Assembly (NCBI GenBank): GCA_964423475.1
Contig: CAYRFD010000034.1
Span: forward strand, 1 to 10,339
Direction of reading: 5' to 3'
Origin: JAUPVN01 sp964423475
GTDB lineage: Bacteria > Patescibacteriota > Saccharimonadia > Saccharimonadales > CAIOMD01
Length of the DNA stretch: 10,339 nucleotides
Shown here: positions 6,273 to 10,339 of the stretch, piece by piece
Layout of the letters: every line of letters starts with the position of its first letter
Numbering within the stretch: the first letter of the stretch is position 1
Notes under the pieces: generated by a model
The model's database searches: none
Seen by the model: the letters and a program-made list of their open reading frames with translations, nothing else
What the model was told of the DNA's origin: nothing
Made by a program: the position numbers and the translations under genes

Positions 6273-6330
6273 ATTAAATATTTTTAATGCATTTACGCAA
6301 ATATACTTTAATTTTGCACACCTTATGCAA
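6273..6330. repeat. Two short inverted repeats in the leader of the HK-like/receiver/recO operon
   Basis: ATTAAA-4 nt-TTTAAT (6273-6288) and TTGCA-7 nt-TGCAA (6314-6330) both lie between the predicted promoter and the GTG start of the HK-like gene. The second sits right at the expected transcription start, where an operator would. Both are short and AT-rich, and neither is followed by a T-run, so they are not convincing terminators. Confidence 0.35.
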
Positions 6331-6332
6331 CT

Positions 6333-6341
6333 ATTATAACA
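6333..6341 (-). promoter_or_regulatory. Predicted extended -10 promoter for the HK-like/receiver-like/recO operon
   Basis: TGTTATAAT on the minus strand is a perfect extended -10 (TGnTATAAT). No -35 is seen at standard spacing, as is common with extended -10 promoters. It would start a transcript near 6326, leaving a leader of roughly 87 nt before the GTG of the HK-like gene. It lies within the 105-bp gap after the single-pass membrane protein gene, the longest gap in the window. Confidence 0.45.
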
Positions 6342-6344
6342 AAA

Positions 6345-7214
6345 TTAAGGATTAAATGTGAGATTTTTTAATACAAAATTGTCAAAATCGGCAGTATAAT
6401 TACCAGATTCTGTCCAAAGCTGAATAGTTTTATCTCTTACAGGTATTAGCACCATAGAACCTTTAGTGTTTTCTGTAATATAACCATCTATACGAACACC
6501 AGTTTCTGAGTCTTTAACGTTACTTGCAATAAAAGGAGTTACCTTAACATCTCCTTTAGTAACCTTAGATTCAAAAGTTTTTAATATATTAGCGTATGGC
6601 TGTTCTAAAACATTTAATCTAAGAGCAAACAAATTATCTTTGTTAGAAACATTTGGTACAAAATTAGGATTAAAATAACTATTTAAGGTGTTTCCGCTGG
6701 GTCCCTCTACAGTATATAAGCTCCATGTTTTGGGGTATATAATCTTAACAGCTGCGGCATTTACTGGGCCGGTATAGCTTTTTAAGGGCTCTTTTTCTTT
6801 TTCTGCAAACTGTTCATTTAATTGTTTTTCTTGGTCTTTTTTAGCCTGTTCTACCGCAACACTAGCCTTTTTATCTGAATTATTTTTATAGTCTTGCATT
6901 TGGCCATAGTAAATTACGGTTAATATTACAAAAACTACCAATAGCACAGATGTTACAACTAATCCTATCTTTAGTTTATTGCTTTTTTTTGGTTTAGGTG
7001 CTGGCATCATTCCCGCCGGCACTGGAACGGCTGGGCCGCTTGGCCCCATTGGGGGCATATATTGTGACACTTGCGTCTGTTGCTGCACAGCCGGCTGCGC
7101 AGCATTAAGCTGTGGTTGATAAACCTGTGCCTTTGGTGGCACATAGGGTTGAGCTGGCGGACTATTTTGACCGTTGGGGCCTAAGTTTTGTGATGTTTGA
7201 TTATTAGGGTCCAT
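6345..7214 (-). CDS. Pro/Gln-rich single-pass membrane protein of unknown function
   Basis: The product is 289 residues from the ATG chosen here. Residues 1-75 are low-complexity and rich in Pro, Gln and Asn (for example PPAQPYVPPKAQ, PMGPSGPAVPVPAG). A basic stretch KPKKSNKLK (74-82) precedes one hydrophobic helix (about 83-104), giving a cytoplasmic N-terminus by the positive-inside rule. A charged helix (about 108-144, Lys/Glu/Gln-rich) leads to an outside domain of about 140 residues that begins KIIYPKTWSLY and ends TADFDNFVLKNLTFNP. That domain has the look of small PsbP/Mog1-like folds anchored by such helices, but this is only a pattern impression. A TTG 24 nt upstream is in frame, but the ATG gives a cleaner N-terminus and sits 7 nt after a -10-like hexamer. 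No enzyme motif is seen. Confidence 0.8.
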   Translation of the reverse strand: MDPNNQTSQNLGPNGQNSPPAQPYVPPKAQVYQPQLNAAQPAVQQQTQVSQYMPPMGPSGPAVPVPAGMMPAPKPKKSNKLKIGLVVTSVLLVVFVILTVIYYGQMQDYKNNSDKKASVAVEQAKKDQEKQLNEQFAEKEKEPLKSYTGPVNAAAVKIIYPKTWSLYTVEGPSGNTLNSYFNPNFVPNVSNKDNLFALRLNVLEQPYANILKTFESKVTKGDVKVTPFIASNVKDSETGVRIDGYITENTKGSMVLIPVRDKTIQLWTESGNYTADFDNFVLKNLTFNP

Positions 7215-7221
7215 TACACTT

Positions 7222-7250
7222 ATGCTACCACATAACAACGCTTAAGTTAA
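7222..7250 (-). promoter_or_regulatory. Possible promoter of the Pro/Gln-rich membrane protein gene
   Basis: TTAACT (7250-7245, 4 of 6) and TAGCAT (7227-7222, 4 of 6) are 17 nt apart on the minus strand, and 7 nt separate the -10-like hexamer from the ATG at 7214. Both hexamers are mediocre; the spacing and the shared position before the start codon are the main support. Confidence 0.3.
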
Positions 7251-7266
7251 TATCCTAGTAAAATAA

Positions 7267-7842
7267 TCAAATATTTTTAGACGCCAATAAAAACAAATCT
7301 ATGTTTGCGTCTTGCATTTTAGAAAGCTGATCGTTTAGCCAATAGGAGGTAACTTTTTTATTTTTTTCTATAAAGCTATAAAAATCTTGTATGTTTACCC
7401 ACTTATAGTCATCTACCTCATTAGGGTTGGGCGTAAAGCTATTATCGTCTGTAAAAGCTATAAATACTGGGCAGATTTCGTTTTCTATAATGCCTTTATA
7501 AGGGGGCGTTTTATATTTGTAATCTATTACCTTTGATATACCCTGCACATTATTAATACCAAGTTCATAGGCTGCTCGGCGCCTAATAGCATCCGCAAAA
7601 GATTCGTTTGGCATGGGGTGGCCACAAAAACTATTTGTCCAAACATTTGGCCAAACTTTTTTTACAGAAGCCCTTTGCGTAATTAAAAGCTCACCCGTTT
7701 TATTAAATAAATAGCACGAAAAGGCTAAATGTAACGGCGTATTTGCATGATGAACTTTTTGTTTACTTTGTGTACCAATTTGTTTACCATTGCTATCTAA
7801 CAAAACTACCAGCTCATTTTTTATATCAACATTATTATTCAT
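7267..7842 (-). CDS. idi: Isopentenyl-diphosphate delta-isomerase, type 1 (Nudix fold)
   Basis: This enzyme interconverts isopentenyl diphosphate and dimethylallyl diphosphate, the two building blocks of isoprenoids such as undecaprenyl phosphate. At 191 residues it lines up with E. coli Idi almost throughout: HHANTPLHLAFS (31-42), WPNVWTNSFCGHP (64-76), RRRAAYELG (87-95) and ENEICPVFIA (120-129). The catalytic Cys73 and Glu122 are present, as are the metal ligands His31, His38, His75, Glu120 and Glu122 by comparison with E. coli. Trp168 in SYWL matches the active-site Trp. It is the only gene in the window closed by TGA. Its start lies 18 bp after the methyltransferase stop, with TATAGT 9 nt before the ATG and no Shine-Dalgarno. 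No other isoprenoid gene is next to it here. Confidence 0.96.
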   Translation of the reverse strand: MNNNVDIKNELVVLLDSNGKQIGTQSKQKVHHANTPLHLAFSCYLFNKTGELLITQRASVKKVWPNVWTNSFCGHPMPNESFADAIRRRAAYELGINNVQGISKVIDYKYKTPPYKGIIENEICPVFIAFTDDNSFTPNPNEVDDYKWVNIQDFYSFIEKNKKVTSYWLNDQLSKMQDANIDLFLLASKNI

Positions 7843-7851
7843 ATATTTAAA

Positions 7852-7857
7852 ACTATA
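7852..7857 (-). promoter_or_regulatory. Possible -10 element of idi
   Basis: TATAGT (5 of 6) on the minus strand with 9 nt to the ATG of idi, within the 18-bp gap after the methyltransferase gene. No -35 match was found; the gene could equally be expressed by readthrough from upstream. Confidence 0.25.
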
Positions 7858-7860
7858 GCA

Positions 7861-8346
7861 CTAATATTTATATAAAAAAAGTGCTCCTAACTCTTTAATA
7901 GGCTTTTTATTCGGGACAGTAAAGGCATAAGAAGCCAATAATATATGCTTACCATTTTTGCTATATTCTGATACAAGTTTTGTATCCAATTTTTGCATAA
8001 AACGTGTGTGCAAAAATGCATATACGCCCTGCACTTCTGGCCATTTAGCTTGCCACATATTACCCCACTTTATATGCACTAATTTTCTGTAACGCCACGT
8101 TACAAAATAAGATATTAACACTAAAATAGGGTTTGCCTCTATGCCATATGCAACAATTCCTTTTTTGGCAGCTGCCCTTAAAAATCGGCCATCGCCACTA
8201 CCAATATCCAGCACAGCTTGACCTTTTTTTAGATCTAACATATTTAATGCTAGCGTTTGCTGATCTTTAAAGGTTGGTAAATATGGGGCTCCAATAATAA
8301 CTACAAACGTAAAACAAAGTAAAATAATTAAGAAAATTAGCAACAT
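7861..8346 (-). CDS. Membrane-anchored class I SAM-dependent methyltransferase, FAM173/ATPSCKMT-like
   Basis: The 161 residues begin with one hydrophobic segment (about 1-20), followed by GAPYLPT (19-25) and the S-adenosylmethionine-binding motif VLDIGSGDGRFL (45-56). The acidic residue that binds the cofactor ribose is Glu70 in AYGIEANP. The order membrane anchor, PY.PT and L.IGSGDGR is characteristic of the FAM173 group, whose eukaryotic members methylate lysines of the ADP/ATP carrier and of the ATP-synthase c subunit. The bacterial substrate is unknown; a lysine on a membrane protein is a reasonable inference. The catalytic core is compact but appears complete. The gene starts 7 bp after xseB, without a Shine-Dalgarno, and is followed by idi after 18 bp. 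Confidence 0.82.
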   Translation of the reverse strand: MLLIFLIILLCFTFVVIIGAPYLPTFKDQQTLALNMLDLKKGQAVLDIGSGDGRFLRAAAKKGIVAYGIEANPILVLISYFVTWRYRKLVHIKWGNMWQAKWPEVQGVYAFLHTRFMQKLDTKLVSEYSKNGKHILLASYAFTVPNKKPIKELGALFLYKY

Positions 8347-8353
8347 TTAATAT

Positions 8354-8569
8354 TTATGAGCCACTTTTTTGAATTGATATTTGCAATTTTGCTTCTGTAT
8401 CAGATAAATAAGCTTCTATTTGAGCAATTAGCTCTTCTGCCCTTTTGTAATTTATTAGTGCTTTATCTAAATCTGTGTTGCCGCTTTCAAACCAATCTAG
8501 CAAATCATTGAGCTCTGAATGTGCAGCCACGTAATCAAACGGTTTTGTATCATTTTTTACTTTTACCAT
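8354..8569 (-). CDS. xseB: Exodeoxyribonuclease VII small subunit
   Basis: XseB is the small helical subunit that binds the coiled-coil region of XseA; several copies per large subunit make up exonuclease VII, which degrades single-stranded DNA from both ends. From the ATG used here it is 71 residues, the usual length. It shows the family pattern DYVAAHSELNDLLDWFESGNTDLDKALINYKRAEELIAQIEAYLSDTE, with the spacing hydrophobic core, short Gly-containing turn, second helix. An in-frame TTG 18 nt upstream was not chosen, because the ATG fits the family's length and lies 6 nt after a perfect TATAAT that overlaps the TTG option. It follows xseA by 38 bp, as expected for the pair. Confidence 0.9.
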   Translation of the reverse strand: MVKVKNDTKPFDYVAAHSELNDLLDWFESGNTDLDKALINYKRAEELIAQIEAYLSDTEAKLQISIQKSGS

Positions 8570-8575
8570 ATTCTT

Positions 8576-8581
8576 ATTATA
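8576..8581 (-). promoter_or_regulatory. Predicted -10 element of xseB (possible leaderless start)
   Basis: A perfect TATAAT on the minus strand, 6 nt before the xseB ATG at 8569 and located after the xseA stop codon. It would give xseB extra, independent expression over xseA, which fits the excess of small subunit in the complex. No clear -35 was found. Confidence 0.4.
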
Positions 8582-8607
8582 TACCAATAGTTTAAAGCTT
8601 GTTATGG

Positions 8608-9717
8608 CTAAGCATTTTTTACGTTTATATTACTGTCTTTAAAAGTTATATTTATAATATTTTCTTTTTTGGCAGCTTGGGCAGAGGTTATTACTTTGCC
8701 GGTGGGAGATCTTACTATAGCGTAGCCACGTTTTAGAACATTATTTGGGTTGTAGGCCATTAACAACTGTTTATTTGCCTGTAAGCTAGATTGTTCTTTA
8801 CTAATTAGTTGCTTAACCGAATTTGCTAATCTATTTTTGCACAAACGTAAAGATGCTCTTTGCAATGCCGTAAAACTACTAATTCTTGCGGTAAGTTGCT
8901 TATGAATATTATATAACGATTCTTGTTCTGCTAACCTATCTGGCGCAACAAGCTCGGCGGCGTTACTTGGCGTACTAGCACGTACATCTGCCGCTAGCTC
9001 GCTTAAACATTCGTCTATTTCGTGCCCAATGGCAACCATTGTTGGTATGCGGCTAGAAGCCACTGCCCTTACTACGCGCTCATCATTAAAAGCCGCTAAA
9101 TCGTCTGCGCTACCACCACCACGAGTAATCACCAAAACATCGGCCAAATCACTATTACTATTAGCTAAATTAATTGCGTTTACAAGCTGGTTTGGAGCAT
9201 TTTCTCCCTGCACTAAAGTATCAAAAACCTCCACTACGCAAAATGGCCAACGCACTTGCAAAATTTTACAAAAATCTGCATAAGCGGCAGATTCTACACT
9301 TGCCACCAAGGCAATTTTTTTAGGAATTTTAGGCAATAATCTTTTACGATCCGCACTAAATAAGCCCTCTTTGCTAAGTTTTGCTGCCAGCATTTGCAAT
9401 GCTTGCGCTAAACTACCTTGCCCAACTGGGCTTATAGACTGGGCTGTAACACTAAAACCAAATTGTGGGTGCAACCTAGCGCTACCACCAATTTTAACAA
9501 TCATACCATCTTGCAAAGGCCCAGGTAATGCATAAATACTGGCAAAACAAGATACTTTAGCGTTTTCATCCTTAACATCAAAATACACCCACTTACCTTT
9601 ACTTATTCTAAAACTGCTCAGTTCTCCTTGAATATACACAAACCCAAAACTTGTTTCTAAAACTTGGTTTGTAATAGCTATAAAATCTGTAGGGCTAAGA
9701 ATGAGTGGGTCTGACAC
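8608..9717 (-). CDS. xseA: Exodeoxyribonuclease VII large subunit, compact form
   Basis: This is the catalytic subunit of exonuclease VII, an ssDNA exonuclease of repair. An N-terminal OB fold (about 5-100) contains VYIQGELSSFRISKGKWVYF (27-46) and HPQFGFSV (83-90). The catalytic domain (about 103-262) contains ALVASVESAAYADFCKIL (136-153), ITRGGGSADDLAAFNDE (197-213), VAIGHEID (228-235) and ADVRASTPSNAAELVAP (243-259). Residues matching those reported as important in E. coli appear kept: Asp148, Arg199, His232 and Asp235. A short coiled coil (about 262-320) and the terminal LKRGYAIVRSPTGKVI (328-343) follow. At 369 residues it is well below the roughly 456 of E. coli, mainly through a shorter coiled coil. 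The GTG start is fixed by a good Shine-Dalgarno; it overlaps the upstream gene by 23 bp. Confidence 0.95.
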   Translation of the reverse strand: MSDPLILSPTDFIAITNQVLETSFGFVYIQGELSSFRISKGKWVYFDVKDENAKVSCFASIYALPGPLQDGMIVKIGGSARLHPQFGFSVTAQSISPVGQGSLAQALQMLAAKLSKEGLFSADRKRLLPKIPKKIALVASVESAAYADFCKILQVRWPFCVVEVFDTLVQGENAPNQLVNAINLANSNSDLADVLVITRGGGSADDLAAFNDERVVRAVASSRIPTMVAIGHEIDECLSELAADVRASTPSNAAELVAPDRLAEQESLYNIHKQLTARISSFTALQRASLRLCKNRLANSVKQLISKEQSSLQANKQLLMAYNPNNVLKRGYAIVRSPTGKVITSAQAAKKENIINITFKDSNINVKNA

Positions 9718-10339
9718 GTTCTACCTCTTTTGCCTGACCTTTTTTAAGCGCCATTTGGTATAAAATAAAGCCGGTTGGTACAAAAATAATCATAGTAAAT
9801 ATACGGTAAATCAATGTTGCAGACAAAGCCAAAGCTTTTGGCACACCTGCACTGGCTAACGTTGCTGTCATTAAGGTCTCGTACACACCAATTCCCCCTG
9901 GTAAAATAGATATTAAGCCCGCAAAGCTAGCAACAGAATACGCTAAAATAACAGCCCCAGGGTTAATTGCCTGGCCCAAAGCTAAATATGCTAAATATAT
10001 TGTTGTAACCTCTGTTATATTTACTATTAAAGCCCATATAAATGGCTTTTTTAGCCTACTTCTGTTTTGCATTAATTGTAAATAATCTCTATGAAGCTCA
10101 GAAAATAATTTTTCTACTTTTCTTTCATTTATTGCAGGCTTTTTCTTTTTAAATACTTTAGCTACACTATTAATCATTTTGGGCAAAAAGGCCGTAAAAG
10201 CCTTAATACGGCCTTCATCGCTAACAATATATATGGCTAACAATGTACCAAACAATGTTAAAAACGCTATAGAGAGCCCAATATATATAGTTACGCCACT
10301 ACTATTTGCTCCAAAACTTAGCATAAATAAACCAATAAA
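9695..10339 (-). CDS. Lysylphosphatidylglycerol synthase/flippase-like membrane protein, C-terminal part (cut by right window edge)
   Basis: The reading frame is open to the window edge, so the true start lies outside; 214 residues are visible. They form a membrane helix (about 12-38), a basic cytoplasmic loop (about 40-97, with KKKKPAINERK) and several hydrophobic helices (about 98-200). They include the motif LISILPGGIGVYETLMTA followed by a helix with TLIYRIFTM, which is the signature end of the UPF0104/AglD/MprF-type flippase-like domain. Members of this group move or modify lipids, or assist glycosylation, in the cytoplasmic membrane. This chain ends straight after the membrane part, so it has no aminoacyl-transferase domain and is unlikely to be a full MprF. 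The exact substrate cannot be read from sequence. Its last 23 bp overlap xseA, indicating co-transcription. Confidence 0.85.
   Translation of the reverse strand, partial: FIGLFMLSFGANSSGVTIYIGLSIAFLTLFGTLLAIYIVSDEGRIKAFTAFLPKMINSVAKVFKKKKPAINERKVEKLFSELHRDYLQLMQNRSRLKKPFIWALIVNITEVTTIYLAYLALGQAINPGAVILAYSVASFAGLISILPGGIGVYETLMTATLASAGVPKALALSATLIYRIFTMIIFVPTGFILYQMALKKGQAKEVERVRPTHS
9723..9729 (-). promoter_or_regulatory. Shine-Dalgarno of xseA
   Basis: AAGAGGT on the minus strand with 5 nt to the GTG start at 9717. It lies inside the 3' end of the upstream membrane-protein gene and decides the GTG as the xseA start. Confidence 0.65.

Noticed and set aside
7215..7238. TTG start 24 nt upstream of the Pro/Gln-rich protein ATG
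   Set aside because: No Shine-Dalgarno precedes the TTG, the added residues do not resemble the rest of the tail, and the predicted promoter would begin transcription after it.
7267..7269. Reassignment of UGA (Gly) as in some CPR lineages
   Set aside because: TGA is used here as the idi stop at the family's normal C-terminus, and no gene needs an in-frame TGA to stay open; glycine is encoded by GGN codons throughout.
8570..8587. TTG start 18 nt upstream of the xseB ATG
   Set aside because: The perfect TATAAT overlaps this segment and the ATG gives the normal XseB length; still, the TTG cannot be ruled out if xseB is read only from the xseA transcript.
9029..9283. 84-codon plus-strand open frame inside xseA
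   Set aside because: Antisense to the catalytic domain of XseA, which carries the conserved RGGGS and GHEID motifs.
6345..10339. A mobile or defence island
   Set aside because: The genes are mostly core repair, isoprenoid and membrane functions in one orientation; I see no integrase, transposase, attachment repeats, CRISPR array or toxin-antitoxin pair.

Overview
The window looks like a piece of chromosome from a small-genome, AT-rich bacterium of the Patescibacteria/CPR type, most likely Candidatus Saccharibacteria (TM7). That placement is inference from gene content, short compact proteins, tight packing and AT-biased codons; I have no marker gene that proves it. The genetic code behaves as standard: TAA and TAG close almost every gene, TGA closes idi, and no in-frame TGA is needed to keep any gene open, which argues against the UGA=Gly lineages.

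Every supported gene lies on the minus strand, so transcription runs from high to low coordinates. In that order: a lysylphosphatidylglycerol-synthase/flippase-like membrane protein cut by the right edge; exonuclease VII large and small subunits (xseA, xseB); a membrane-anchored methyltransferase of the FAM173/ATPSCKMT type; type 1 isopentenyl-diphosphate isomerase (idi); a Pro/Gln-rich single-pass membrane protein; a degenerate histidine-kinase-like protein; a degenerate receiver protein; recO; an unrecognised acidic helical protein; glycyl-tRNA synthetase; peptide deformylase (def); a single-domain rhodanese; an AlkD-family DNA glycosylase; and a P-type cation ATPase cut by the left edge. 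No tRNA, rRNA, CRISPR array, insertion sequence or strong rho-independent terminator was seen. The longest gene-free stretch is about 105 bp (6240-6344).

Themes: DNA maintenance (xseA, xseB, recO, alkD), translation (glycyl-tRNA synthetase, deformylase), membrane and isoprenoid functions (flippase-like protein, idi, methyltransferase, single-pass protein) and ion transport. Probable operons are flippase-xseA (23-bp overlap), xseB-methyltransferase (7-bp gap), HK-like/receiver-like/recO (5-bp and 3-bp gaps) and def-rhodanese-alkD (12-bp gap, then an 8-bp overlap).

The two most interesting observations are these. First, a kinase/receiver pair upstream of recO appears to have lost all the phosphotransfer residues: Tyr at the kinase His position, no N-box Asn, and Glu in place of the receiver Asp. 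Second, start-site architecture falls into two classes. Some genes have a clear Shine-Dalgarno sequence (rhodanese, xseA, the 145-aa protein). Others have no Shine-Dalgarno but a TATAAT-like hexamer only 6-9 nt before the start codon (glycyl-tRNA synthetase, def, xseB, the ATPase, idi), as expected for leaderless mRNAs.
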